From the NCBI RefSeq assembly GCF_000002875.2, contig NC_009419.2:515454-579453 (forward strand): DNA of 64,000 nt. Reading direction: 5' to 3'. The translations under genes and the position numbers were made by a program. Within the stretch, counting starts at the first letter, position 1; each line of letters starts with the position of its first letter. Of the stretch, positions 30,397 to 41,844 are shown one piece after another. This DNA comes from Leishmania infantum JPCM5 (taxonomy: Eukaryota; Euglenozoa; Kinetoplastea; Trypanosomatida; Trypanosomatidae). The notes below the pieces were generated by a model. That model was not told the origin of the DNA, made no database searches, and saw nothing but the letters and a program-made list of their open reading frames with translations.

Positions 30397-31482
30397 ATGA
30401 TGGCAATAGCGCGCGGCATGCCGGCAACCACCGCTGTGCAAGCAAACGTGATGTCTAGGGTGGGCCGCACAGTTCTCGGCTGGCTGGAAAAGTTGAAGGA
30501 CTCCATCGCTGACACACCGCTTTACTTCTGGGTTTACATAGGGGCACTAGTGTGGATCACTCGGCAGCTCACAAATCGCACCAGCAAGGCAACTCGCCGC
30601 ATTACCGTCGCTGGGAGGCAGGTGCACCTGAACGAGGCCGAAGCCCAAATGGCCTCCAACGTGGTGGACATTGACAAGATCGACGTTGACTTTAGCGACG
30701 TGGGCGGGCTGGACGACGTGAAGGATGCCCTGACAGAGCACATCAAGTGGCCTTTTCAGCACCAAGAGCTCTTTAGCGGCAAGACGGTACGATCCCATCC
30801 GAAGGGCGTGCTGCTGTACGGCCCTCCTGGCACTGGCAAAACTCTCCTGGCTCGCGCGCTCGCCAAGGAGCTGGGTTGCTCTTTCATTAACGTCAACACG
30901 GAATCTATCTTCTCCAAGTGGGTCGGCGACACGGAGCGCAACGCGGCTGCCGTCTTCACCTTGGCAGCCAAGATATCTCCGTGCGTCATCTTCGTGGACG
31001 AGATCGACTCACTACTCAGTAGCCGTAGTGCCATGGATGCAACGCCGCACATGCACGCCAAGACGATCTTCATGACGCACTGGGACGGCCTCGAGAAGGA
31101 CAGCGACGCCCGCATAATTGTCGTCGGCGCCACGAACCGCCGCTTCACCATCGACGACGCCATTCGCCGTCGTCTTCCGCTGCAGCTGGAGGTGCCGCCA
31201 CCCGATGCGAAGGCACGGGAGAAGATTCTCAGCATCCTCCTCGCTCATGACCTGGAGTACAACCCGAAAAAGGAAGGTCTCATTCGATATGTAGCGCTCA
31301 AGACGGCGGAATACACCGGCTCTGACCTGTCGGAGTTGTGCAAAGCCGCGGCCCTCATGCCGCTACGTGAGATGGAGTCAATGAAGGTCGGTGGTGCTTC
31401 CTCTGCCGCGCCAGAGAAGGTCCCGCCGCTAACACAGCAGCACTTTGACAAGGCCATGGAGCGGGTAAAGGCCTCCAAGTGA
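30397..31482 (+). CDS. MSP1: MSP1/ATAD1-type membrane AAA ATPase
   Basis: A protein of 361 aa with one transmembrane segment near the N-terminus (residues about 42-57) followed by a single AAA+ module. Walker A is GPPGTGKT (142-149), the pore loop KWVGDTE (174-180), Walker B VIFVDEID (197-204) and a Arg-finger region IRRRLP. The domain begins with DVGGLDDVK, as in Msp1. Msp1/ATAD1 sits in the outer mitochondrial and peroxisomal membrane and extracts mislocalised tail-anchored proteins; in trypanosomatids the location may include glycosomes. Two adjacent Met codons begin the frame and either could be the start. Katanin/fidgetin family members are an alternative, but the N-terminal anchor and size favour Msp1. 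Confidence 0.9.
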   Translation: MMAIARGMPATTAVQANVMSRVGRTVLGWLEKLKDSIADTPLYFWVYIGALVWITRQLTNRTSKATRRITVAGRQVHLNEAEAQMASNVVDIDKIDVDFSDVGGLDDVKDALTEHIKWPFQHQELFSGKTVRSHPKGVLLYGPPGTGKTLLARALAKELGCSFINVNTESIFSKWVGDTERNAAAVFTLAAKISPCVIFVDEIDSLLSSRSAMDATPHMHAKTIFMTHWDGLEKDSDARIIVVGATNRRFTIDDAIRRRLPLQLEVPPPDAKAREKILSILLAHDLEYNPKKEGLIRYVALKTAEYTGSDLSELCKAAALMPLREMESMKVGGASSAAPEKVPPLTQQHFDKAMERVKASK

Positions 31483-32648
31483 CGCAGCTTTAGGATCCTC
31501 AGTGGACGCAACCGAAAAACAAAGGGCAAAAGATGCTGGTGAGCGAGAGGGGCCCTATTTCTTGCGAATCAAAACACACACGGCAACTCTCTCCGTGTTA
31601 CCCTCAAGAGAACGACCCCCGTCAAGCAGTGCTGGACCTTGCATCAACAGCGACAAGACACGACGTTGGGGACGCGGTCGGTGCCCTTCTTTTAAGTGTC
31701 GCACACCGTTCTTTCCGCCGTTTCTCGCGTGCTTTGTTCTCTCTTTTTTCTGGCCTCGGGTGTGAGCTGTGCGTTTTTTCCCTTCACGGTTCACTTAATT
31801 ATTGTTTGTGCTTCTTTTCCTTGTCTGTGGTGTCGTGGTGTGGCGTCTCTGTCTGCGTCCTCGACGAGCTTGGGAGGAGCGGGTGCTCCTTAAAGGGAGA
31901 AAGGGGAATCAGTCAAAGAATGTGCAGCGAGGGAGCTTTGACAAGGCCTTGTATCTATCCCAACGTGTACGTTCCGTTTTGTTGTTGTTGTCTTGTCTCT
32001 CCGTAGCTCACTCACAGTGCGCGTTCGCCTGTGGTTGCGTGGGTGGTTGAAGTGCGTCTCTTTCTGTGTCACTGTGATACAACTGTGTGGTGCCCCACAC
32101 AAACAAGAGAAAGGACAGTGTGCACTCCTTCGTACCCCTCCTCAGCTGCATATCACAAGAGAAAACAAGGTGGGGAGGGTGGCGGATACCGTGAACTAAT
32201 TTTCTTGATGTGGCAAGGAGGGACTGGATGTGCTCTAGGTTCACGTTGGACTCTCATAAAGCTGAGGTTTCCATCTCCTTTCTATCTTGCTTTTGCCATG
32301 TTCATCTTTTCCAATCCGTATCTCACCGCCCTTTCTTTGCGTGCGCGTGTATTTTTGGTTCTGTCAGTGATGAGACACGCAGCAGTAGGCAGCGCTGAAA
32401 AAGAAGCGCGACCGCTCTTTGTCTTCTGTGCAGCAGGTTTGCAGTAACACATTCTCTGGAGTTCGCCGCGTCTTCCTTCGCAGAGAAATCGGATATTCGC
32501 TAGTGTTGAGGCCGTTGTAAGTTCTCCTCATCTGCTCATCTTCGCTTCACGGAAAGCTACAGTCGTTGTCTTTCAGAGGCATACATCCTTTTTTTTCCTA
32601 CTGACTCTTAGGCTCTTTGCTGCTCACATCCGTTGGGGCAAGCATCTT
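31483..32648. other. Intergenic region
   Basis: No gene is seen. It is T/G-rich with several T-runs, and open frames are short and lack recognisable features. Confidence 0.4.
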
Positions 32649-33725
32649 ATGCAGGAGCTTGCGCGGCAGTTTGAGCAACAAGGCATTCGGTGCTCAGCAG
32701 ACGCTCCGCAGCGGCTTTGGTGCTCGTTTTGCACCGCCTACCGGGAGGACTTGGCTAAATCTAATGACCGTCATAGTGAGCTGAAGGGCCGGGTTGGTGT
32801 GAAAGCGGAAGAGGGGGAGACCGGGACTCTCGATGAAGCAGCACGTGCCGACTCCGATTTTGGTTCCTCACCTTCGACCCCAGGCCAGACTCGGGCCCGC
32901 CACACGAGCACTCCTTCGCCTTCGCTTTGCACATTAGAGGCCACTAAGGAGGCCCTTTTGGCCCACTGCGCAACACGTATCCACCTCTACCTCTACGAGT
33001 ACCATGTGCAAAACGGATTGCAGCACTGGTGCGGGGTTGAGTTGCATGGCTACCGTATGCTTCTCAGCCACCACTGTATCTACCCTTCCCGCATGTTCGG
33101 CGACGGTCGCCTGCTGATGGATACCTCCATCTCCGGTGGGATGCTGCTCGGAGTGGACGTCTGTGGTGGAGTGAAGCTGTGGCCGCAGCATCAGTACACT
33201 GCCGTGGAGCTGATTCTTCCATCGGCGCTCAGCGGGGTTCGCGAAGTGCTGGTCCCCCCGGTGTCTATGTCGGGTGCGGAGGAGGAGAGCCAACGAGTGA
33301 GTGAGGCAGAGAGCGGCAAGCAACGTGCGTCGTCCCCGCCTCTGCCGAGAAACCTGCCAGGGAGCCGCGTCGTTCGCATCATCCACGAGGCTTCGGAGAT
33401 CCCAGCGGAGGTGGCGAGCTCCTACAACAGCGCCTTGAATGGGTCGCGGAGGAAGGGCAGTAAAGCTATGCGGTCTCTCGATCGAGGCCCTGCTGGCAGG
33501 TCTGGTGGCCGTGTGAGCTCAAGCATTGTACCGCGGTACTTTGATGAGTTCCACAGGCTGCGTAGCCAGCGAGTCATGGAGGGGTCTCTCGAAACGGTAC
33601 TGGAGGCTACCAACGCATCCATCATTGGCGAGGCTCGCCTGCGCAGGCAGCGCCGTCGCTACGCAGTGAAGCACAACAAGACTATTTTCACCAAGGGGAA
33701 GACTGCGTCCGGCGATGAGCAGTAA
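32649..33725 (+). CDS. Hypothetical protein
   Basis: A 358-aa frame starting at an ATG. Codon use is consistent with neighbouring genes. Residues about 95-185 look like a folded core (YEYHVQNGLQHWCGVELHGY, then aromatic and hydrophobic segments). The rest is Ser/Arg/Glu-rich with basic stretches, ending in a strongly basic C-terminus. No signal peptide, membrane segment or known domain is recognised, so function is unknown. It is enclosed by the inverted repeat pair. Confidence 0.65.
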   Translation: MQELARQFEQQGIRCSADAPQRLWCSFCTAYREDLAKSNDRHSELKGRVGVKAEEGETGTLDEAARADSDFGSSPSTPGQTRARHTSTPSPSLCTLEATKEALLAHCATRIHLYLYEYHVQNGLQHWCGVELHGYRMLLSHHCIYPSRMFGDGRLLMDTSISGGMLLGVDVCGGVKLWPQHQYTAVELILPSALSGVREVLVPPVSMSGAEEESQRVSEAESGKQRASSPPLPRNLPGSRVVRIIHEASEIPAEVASSYNSALNGSRRKGSKAMRSLDRGPAGRSGGRVSSSIVPRYFDEFHRLRSQRVMEGSLETVLEATNASIIGEARLRRQRRRYAVKHNKTIFTKGKTASGDEQ

Positions 33726-34375
33726 TTGTCGGTTTCTACGCCTGCGTGTGTCTGTCTACGCGTGTGCGCTGGTCTACGCTTGGCGCACATCATGTCGCGA
33801 GCTTGCAGAAGATGGTGTGCGGCGCGCCAGCTGAATACACTTCTGCTCCGAAAAAAGCGATAAGGAAAATAAGCGTGTGCTCGTGGCTTGGCTGCGCTTG
33901 CAGCAGCAAGCGGAACAAGCGAGAGAGAGGGCCTTGAAAAGGGTACTGTCGCGCTGGAGAAGCTGCCTGGCATCGCAGTGGGTTGTACTGGAAAGTGAGT
34001 ACGTGCATCGTAGAGGGGGGAGGGGGCTATTTTCTTTCCTCTCTTTCTAACCACTCTGTGTGTCCGTGCCGCTGTCTCTGGACTGCGCCTTCTTCTCACG
34101 GCTTTTCCATGTCTCTCACTGCCTCCTTTATCCATCACCGTGGTGCTCGTTCTTCTCGACACCCACGCGTTCATGGCATACTCGGCTTGATTGCATGTGT
34201 TTGTGCGACACTATTAAACACGGAGCTGGAAAGAGGAAGGGTGGTGACGGAGGTGTGGTCGATTTGTTCCATCCTTTCTGTCTCTCGCACTCTGGTCTCT
34301 CCGTTTCGCGGCTTCTTCCCCTTCCTCTCCTGGCCGTGCTCTCCCGTTCCTTGACATTTGTGGGCAGGAATAAGC
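33726..34375. other. Intergenic region
   Basis: No gene is seen. T/C-rich stretches are present at about 34025-34080 and 34260-34350. Confidence 0.4.
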
Positions 34376-35332
34376 ATGTCTATCGTGTCGAGATTCATAG
34401 GAGGGGCCAAGCACCTCCTGAAAGGTGGCAGCATGAAGTACTTGGCAGCAGGCGAGCCATACTGTCCGTTCGGGGAGGCGTTTGGCTTGACGATCCTGCC
34501 GGAGTACATTCTTGAAGACGATGCCTCGAACCTGCGCAAGGGGTACGTCGACGTTTACACGCGTGCCTCTGATCGCATCATCCTCAACGACGGCCGTTTT
34601 CAGCTGCCTCCGCTTCCTCCCGCCTCCTTCATGCCGCTGCTCGAGCGTCTTGAACAGGACAACGTGGTGCCGAAGAACTGGCTTAATAATCAGACCGCCA
34701 ACCTGTACGAGCCAGGTGACTTCATTCGCGCCCACATCGACAACCTCTTCGTGTACGACGACATCTTCGCCATTTGCTCCCTCGGCAGCAACTGCCTTTT
34801 GCGCTTTGTGCACGTGCAGAACGGGGAGGAGCTGGATGTGATGGTGCCGGACAGGTCCGTGTACATCATGTCAGGACCTGCACGGTACGTGTACTTTCAC
34901 ATGGTGCTTCCTGTCGAGGCGCAGCGCTTTTCGCTTGTGTTTCGGCGCTCCATCATGGAATCGGATGGCGGCTTTAGGCCAGTGAAAACTCCTTTTAAAG
35001 AAATCATGCCGTATCGAGCTACCCAAATCCTCAACGCGCTGTACAGCAAGCAGGTCGGCGGTGTGCGAGTGTCCGTGGATGACGACTTCTTAGAGAGCGC
35101 CAACATTGGTGCCTTCGACACGTCGCGGTGGGTGAAGCGGCTGCATCCACTTCGGGACTGGTCGTTGCTGCGGCAGTTGGATGAGGACGAGGCGCGCGTG
35201 GAGGAGCTGCGCGAGAAGCGCTTCATCGACGTCGACTTTAGCTGGCGCTACAGGGAGCTGCGATCCTACTACAAGGCGATGGAGGAGTCGCTGGTGTCTC
35301 CGCATGTGGCTCACGTGACGCCGCAAGCGTAG
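34376..35332 (+). CDS. AlkB-like 2-oxoglutarate/Fe(II) dioxygenase
   Basis: A protein of 318 aa from the ATG at 34376 (a TTG six codons upstream extends the frame but is not a likely start). The AlkB signature is visible: N109-L-Y111-x-P-x-D, then H120-I-D122 as iron ligands, a third ligand candidate H175, and R184/R190 in RFSLVFRR for 2-oxoglutarate and the fold. The catalytic core covers residues about 35-195. The C-terminal 125 residues (about 195-318) are extra and end with charged helices. AlkB enzymes demethylate nucleic acids or, in some branches, proteins. The substrate cannot be told from sequence; the spacing is closer to ALKBH4/5/7-type eukaryotic members than to bacterial AlkB. 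Confidence 0.85.
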   Translation: MSIVSRFIGGAKHLLKGGSMKYLAAGEPYCPFGEAFGLTILPEYILEDDASNLRKGYVDVYTRASDRIILNDGRFQLPPLPPASFMPLLERLEQDNVVPKNWLNNQTANLYEPGDFIRAHIDNLFVYDDIFAICSLGSNCLLRFVHVQNGEELDVMVPDRSVYIMSGPARYVYFHMVLPVEAQRFSLVFRRSIMESDGGFRPVKTPFKEIMPYRATQILNALYSKQVGGVRVSVDDDFLESANIGAFDTSRWVKRLHPLRDWSLLRQLDEDEARVEELREKRFIDVDFSWRYRELRSYYKAMEESLVSPHVAHVTPQA

Positions 35333-36212
35333 GCGTCCTGCAGCTCTTTCCCATGCCGTGCTAGAGATAGCAAAGGAGAGAGTGGCTTTTGTTTTCCGCC
35401 TACTTTCCTTTTTCAAGACTTGGTGAGCTGACACTGCTGGTTGTCGCAATGAGTGTTACGGCGGTGCGTGTCTGTGTATGGTGCTCGATATGGGACGCTT
35501 ATGAAGAGAGAGTACGCGTGTCGCCTGACTCCATGTGAGAGCTCGAGGCATTCGCGTTGATTTTTTCTCGCTGCCGCCGTTGCTTTCCCCTTGCTGCCTT
35601 TACACATCACGAAAGGGGAAGCAACAACGTGTACACACATACACACACACAAACACCTGTTCGGGATGAGTAAGAGAGAGCCTCGAGCGAGGAGCGCTGC
35701 CGCTCTTACCTTTCAAGATGAAAGACAGAGTACAAGACGCGGTATTTTTGCAAGAGGTAACTTCCCCTGCAAGTGCCTTGTGTTGACTTTTTCCGGCGTA
35801 TTCGAAACAGGAAAAGAGAAACGCGCTGCTATGCTGCTTGTGCGCCTCTACCAACACTCTTTCTGTTATTCCCATGCGGCCTCTCTCTCTTGTTCTTTCT
35901 TTGCATCGGCTCTACGGTGCATCGATCGCCGCATGTCGCAACTTCATGTGCGTTTCATTGTCTTCTCTTTTGTGCTTCTTGTACGCACTGGCAAAGCTGA
36001 GGAAAGTGGGAAGCGCAGACAAGAAGCGCTTCTTTGGTACACACACACACACACACATAGGGCGCGCGGGCTATTCAAAGACTGCATCTGCGTAACACTT
36101 CGAAACGGCAAGACGTAGCGCTGAGAGATGATGGCTGCCCACTGCAGCGCAGTACCCATATACAATCGAAGACTGACGCGTCTTTATACACTGACTGGTA
36201 GCACCCGCAACA
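35333..36212. other. Intergenic region
   Basis: No gene is seen. CA repeats occur near 35632-35655 and 36040-36058. Confidence 0.4.
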
Positions 36213-36962
36213 ATGACCGTGTCTCCATCTGCTGCGGCTACTGCTGCACCGACCATCTTTATTCGCTGTGCCACACTGCACAGCCGTGGCGAGCTTCTGA
36301 ACGGCTTCTTCTTCGCGCACCGCGCCACACTCGGCATTCAGGACTGGTACGAGACTGCACGTACGCCTGTCAGCGGCGGCACAGGAAATGAGGAAGAAAA
36401 GCTCAGCAGTGCCGAGGATAGTGCCGCTGCCGGTGACACCCCTCACACTGCCTTGTCGCCGCGGCTACCGCCCCACTTTCCAGTAGAGGTACTGTATGTG
36501 CGCAACTCTCGCAAACCGTACTTTCTTGTTGAATGGCGCTACCCCACATCGGAGGAGGAGGGCAAGCGAAAGGACCCGAGTGACGGCAGCAGCGGCGTCA
36601 AGGAGGGGGTGACCGAGGTACACGAGGCGCGAGCCGGCTCTTCTCAGAACCGCGTCACCGAGGAGTTTCTGCGGCAGCTTGCAGAGCGCACCCTTGCCTT
36701 GGGGAAGCAGGAGCTGTCCGATGATGGCGCGACGTGGAAGGGGCAGCCAGTGTTCATCAGCGCTGCATTACCTGGGATGACTGTGGTGGCTGAACGGCGA
36801 AAGCTGGAGCTGCGTGCTGCACAACTAACGATTCAGCGAGCCACAGAGAAGCGAGAGCGGGCGGAGGATGACTCTGCAGCACAGACTGCGAAAACGAAGC
36901 AGAGAGACTCTGGCGTCGTCACCTCTGCTTTCATTCCTCGCTGCGTGCGGCGACGAACGTGA
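36213..36962 (+). CDS. Hypothetical protein
   Basis: A 249-aa frame from an ATG. Residues about 15-50 and 90-110 look structured (an IFIRCATLHSRGELLNGFFF segment and FPVEVLYVRNSRKPYFLVEW), separated by an acidic low-complexity linker. The C-terminal 70 residues are a charged helix ending in basic residues. No known domain is recognised. Size and style resemble many kinetoplastid-specific mitochondrial proteins, but no clear presequence is seen. It lies inside the inverted repeat pair. Confidence 0.6.
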   Translation: MTVSPSAAATAAPTIFIRCATLHSRGELLNGFFFAHRATLGIQDWYETARTPVSGGTGNEEEKLSSAEDSAAAGDTPHTALSPRLPPHFPVEVLYVRNSRKPYFLVEWRYPTSEEEGKRKDPSDGSSGVKEGVTEVHEARAGSSQNRVTEEFLRQLAERTLALGKQELSDDGATWKGQPVFISAALPGMTVVAERRKLELRAAQLTIQRATEKRERAEDDSAAQTAKTKQRDSGVVTSAFIPRCVRRRT

Positions 36963-37783
36963 GGTGTACGTGCCGGTTTCTTCTGTTCTGTTTATTTTTT
37001 GTTGTTGCTCCTATGTGGGGCTGGAAGGAATCCTGGGATGGAATGATGAAAGGACATGACCATATGCGCTTATGCCGTGTGGCCGAGCACTCCTTTCCAT
37101 CTTGTGTGCTAGCGCATCTGACGACATATGTGTCACATGCCGCGCTTCGGCAGCAGAGGCACTGGTGTGTGGGACCAACACCCCCTAAACAGTACTTTCT
37201 TCGTACGTGTGTCATACGCGCATGGCCTCCGTCGAACTGAGTGCTTGTGAGGCGAAGTAGCAACAGCCTGATGGCCAGTCGCTCTGTTTGCCGCAGAGAA
37301 ATCGACAAGAGCGTTACCTATAAGCGTTTGCCCACTCTCCGTCTCCCACCATAGCCCCACACTTCTCATTCCCTTTCGATTTTCATGTCTTTCCATGCGC
37401 ACCACTTTGTCGGTTTTGTCTTACCCTTTCGCCCCCTTCTCCTTCTCACCCACCACCGCCTTCCTTCTCCTCCTCTTTGATGGGGGATACACACACACAC
37501 ACACGCAAACACACACGCCTATATAAGAATCATCACAGTGTCCTCAAACCGCGACCTTTGAACAAGACGATCTTCGAGAGCATCGCTCCTAAGCTGGACT
37601 GCTGAACGAGGTTTGCCGAGAGGGGCGTTGGTTTCTCAACAGAATGCATGCTCGCTGCTGCGTCTCCCACCTCCCTGTATGTGTGCGTGTTCATGAGGCA
37701 AGGTGACGAGGGCATGATCTGCTCTCTTTTCTTTCTGCGGGCTCTTCACGTACGCGATCGCCTCTTCTGCTGACAAGCTGTTC

Positions 37784-38335
37784 TTTCTTTCAAAGAGTCC
37801 ATTCTGTCATTCAACATGAGTCGAGCCGTGCGCGATACGGACTGTCACTGGCCCCATCGCGTGGTGCAGCGCAGCTGTAGACACGTGGTACAGCAGTGCC
37901 GACTCAGCCACCTGAGCACGGCCCCTGGCTCGAACGTTACCCACCCGCTGCGCAGGTCGCCTCGCAGCCGCTCACAGTATGCCGGCCGCCACGTGCTGCA
38001 TCTCCCTCGCGGTGGCACTCAGGCTCCCCACCAGTAGGCTGTGTGTGGGCCGGGTGAGATGCGTTCGAGTCGCGTCGACACCCTGCTCATGGTGTGGATT
38101 CGTACAAGCGTGTTCGCTGCCGCAGGTCGCTCCGACGCAGTGCCATCTAGGATCTGACTGCCGGCATCAGTAGCAATGCATCGCACTGACTTCGCCACGT
38201 CGTAGGTGCTTGACCCCATCAGCGTCGGAGGTGGCTCGGCATTGGCAGGGGATAGGAGTGGCTGCTTGACCTCTCCACACAGAGCGGGTGTACTGGACCC
38301 TCAGATGCCACACTGAGGTGTCCCCCTTCATGAGG
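37784..38335 (+). mobile_element. SIDER-like degenerate retroposon, copy B
   Basis: Bases 37784-38297 repeat copy A (29442-29955) in inverted orientation with no difference found on reading. Just beyond the repeat, copy B continues with ACCCTCAGATGCCAC and CACTGAGG, a motif also found at the end of the element at 58 kb, so copy B keeps an end that copy A lacks. There is no coding capacity. It lies between the hypothetical gene at 36213 and the E2 enzyme gene, in the probable 3' UTR of the former. Confidence 0.7.
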
Positions 38336-38792
38336 AGCTGATGAAAAACACAAAAAAGATGAAGGTGGGGGAGGGGAAAGGCAGAGGAGGCGCGTCGGAG
38401 AGGGTGACATGGACTGAAGTCGCCGTATGCTCCAGTGCTTTCCTAGAGCCCCCCACTTCCCAAACTTTTCCTTCCTCGTCTCTCCCAGATTCTCCAAACT
38501 TCGCCCGCCCTTCTTCATGTTTCCCTCTCCCTTCTCATCTTTCGTGCTCATTTTTTTTTTCTCCTTGCGCGCGTTTCTCACTCATCAATCACCACCACGC
38601 GCCACTCTTGCTCTTACGTCTCCACCCCGTCGTCCGACACCACCCTACTCGCTTTGTTTGCCAGAATTGGATACCGCTTTCACCGCTCTCTTATACGCCT
38701 TGCATTACCCGAGAACACAAAAGAAGCAAACAAAGCGCAGACAACCTGTATACAGACGCGCCTCTGCCCTATATTTCTCCACCGCCGGTCAC

Positions 38793-38866
38793 CTCTCTCT
38801 TTATTGCTGATTTTCGGTTTTTGTTTTCTTTTGTGTCTTCTCTGTTTGCTGGCGCTGTTTCTCTAG
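38793..38866 (+). promoter_or_regulatory. Putative trans-splice acceptor of the E2 enzyme gene
   Basis: A T/C-rich tract ends in TTTCTCTAG with AG at 38865-38866, 79 bases before the ATG at 38945. Confidence 0.45.
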
Positions 38867-39391
<525 letters not shown>

Positions 39392-40902
39392 GATGCCCAA
39401 AAGGAAAAGAAAAGTGAATCCGGGGGCGGTGGGAAATGAAGCGAAGGAGAGAACCGAAGAGCAGCGGGAAGCTTGAAGGAAACTGAAGATACGCGGGAGA
39501 CCGCGGAGGCCTGCTGCTAATAACCCGTCTTCTCTCCCCGTCGGCCGGATGAGTTGTCCAGTCACGTGCATCGCGTCTGGGTCCGTTCCACCTCTCATTT
39601 CTTTCGTTTTCTCTTCCTCCGCTGCAGTTGTCATGCTCTCAGTACCTTTCGCCTCTCTTTTTCCTCGTGCCACCGTAGCCTTCTCTTCCCTTCTTCCTGG
39701 ACTCAGCGAATGCCTCAGGGCAGCACTTGAATTCTGCACCGTGGCGAGCGAGAGGCGCGGAGGGCGGCGAAGTTGGAAGAGTCTGTAGAAGAAAGAAACA
39801 AGAGAAAGAGACAGCGAGAGAGAACGTTGTGTGCGTGTGTGCGTGTGTGCGTGAGGAGGAGGACCGAAAGGAGAACAAAGGGGAGGTGAGCTCAGAAGAC
39901 CGAAAACGGTGAGGGAGCGGCTCAATCTGTGAGTGTGCACCCGTGTAGGGCCTGTGTTTCAAGTCCTTGCTGGAACCCCTCCTCTCTTCCCCATTTCCCG
40001 CTTCTGTCTCTTCGAGCACTTTTTTCCGTGCTGTTCGTTTCGCGTTTGTCTCGTCCTTGCTCCCATCTGCCTCACGCTCTCTCTTTCATTCTTCGGATTC
40101 TTTTTCGGCGACATCGTGCTTTAGTGGGACTCACTTTCATGCGCCGCAAATATATCGTCTCATGAAGCCGGTCTTTCGCTTTTTTGTTTTCGCTGTCTCT
40201 TCCTATTATTTGTCTTCTGTGCTTTGCTCTTGTTCCCTTTCCCTTTTTGTGTTTGAGTGCCCTCGCGTCGCCGTCTTATCGCCTCTCCTGCCCATCCTGC
40301 CTACCCTTTGCTTTGCGTTTGTGTGTCACCGTGCTGACCTGACTGCCCACGACTACTTATCCACGGATACACACCTACGCACAAAAGAGAAGTGGGCCAC
40401 GATCGAAGCATGCTCTATGGCGCATGCTTCAGTATGCACGAGGCCGAGAAGCAGAGGCGTGAAGCAGATGAGGAGGGGGAGATGGACGCGAGAACCGGCA
40501 AACGAAGGGGAGGGGGGCTACAAAGAAGGGGTGAAAACGAAAAGAGAATTCCATTTTCGCTGTTTATTATTTTCTACTCGTCGTTTCCACTTGTGTTTTG
40601 CTCTCCTTCTCCGTGTAGGTTCACCCTTTCCCCTTCTCTTGCCCTCATATTCTCTACTCGTCAAGTGTTGATGAGCTTACGGAGAAAGTGTTCGTTGGCT
40701 TTTTTGTGTGAATGCCATGCATGTGCGTGTGCCGATGCCTGTGATGTGCCGCGAGTGGTTTGTGCGAGTCTGCGTGTTTGAGTTTGCTGACGTGCGATTA
40801 TGTATGTATATGTACCTGGGTGCGTGCTGAGTGCCCACGCCGTTCTCGCGCGCACACACAAAAAAGGGGAAGACGCAACAGTGAAAACAAAGAGGAGCCA
40901 CA

Positions 40903-40920
40903 ATATATATATATATATAT
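40903..40920. repeat. AT dinucleotide repeat
   Basis: Nine tandem AT units in noncoding DNA, the longest AT repeat in a GC-rich window. Confidence 0.85.
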
Positions 40921-41751
40921 GACGCAGACAGCAGCGTGATCAGGGAACCAAACATTCAAGAAGACCACAAAAAAAAATTGAGTTACAAAGCAAGGCGGGG
41001 GGGGGGCGCAGAATAAAAGGAGAAAAAAAAGAAAATGAAACCCTTAAGCAAGCCTCCTCTCTCATTCCTCACACTCCCCAGCCCGAATATTAGAGAAAAT
41101 AGTTTCGAATGAAGGTGAGAACGGAAGAAAGAAAAGCTGTCGAGCATGCCAGCGCCCAAGAGGCAGAAAAAAATACAAAAAGTACACAGCACAGGAAGAG
41201 AAAGAGGCTAACTAACGCATGTAATGAGTTTCTTTTTTTTTTAGGATTTGTCTTGCAGAGGCATTTGGGAAGCGGTGGCGTTGGCAGCGAAACAACAATA
41301 TCAGTGACGATGACGGCGACGCGCACTTTTTCATTTTTGGTGTTCTTCGTGATCATGATGCGCAATCGCTTCTCAGAAAACAAAACGAGGAAAGGAGACG
41401 ATTTATCTACGGATGCTTGGTGATAGCAAGGTGCTGGAACCAAGCTCTGTGATTGTGCGCAGCTGTGGGAGGTGTTAGCTCTCATTGGGCATCCTTTTCT
41501 CTTTCCATGCACGTGCTCTTAGAGAAAAGCGAGCCATTCAAGAGAGAGGACGGGCCATCGTATCGATCGGCAGCTTCAACCGTCATCCTGATCAAATGAA
41601 TCGAGACTGAGCCACGGGCGTTGCGACATCAACGAAATACTCCTCGACATCTTGCACATGATGTAACTCCTCTATTACGCTTCTGATGATAATTATTGTT
41701 GGCTTTGGCACATCCATACCTCTCTCTTGCTGCTTCTGAGTCGAAGGCCTT

Positions 41752-41788
41752 CCAATCTCGCTCTCTTTCTCTCGATCAGCTTTTCAAG
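41752..41788 (+). promoter_or_regulatory. Putative trans-splice acceptor of histone H4
   Basis: A T/C-rich run contains candidate AGs at 41778-41779 and 41787-41788, about 57 bases before the ATG at 41845. No AG occurs between 41788 and the ATG, which favours the second site. Confidence 0.4.
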
Positions 41789-41844
41789 CTTTTCCACCAC
41801 TCTCATTGCTCTCTCGCTGCTCCTCTTCTCTCAACATATCAACG

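Larger units (their letters stand above)
39392..41844. other. Long intergenic region before histone H4
   Basis: 2.4 kb without a credible gene. Open frames of 234-237 codons (39227-39940 on the minus strand, 39967-40671 on +) are Ser/Leu/Phe-rich translations of T/C tracts. An AT dinucleotide repeat lies at 40903-40920. The tract at about 41752-41788 precedes the H4 ATG. Nothing RNA-like is recognised. Confidence 0.45.
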
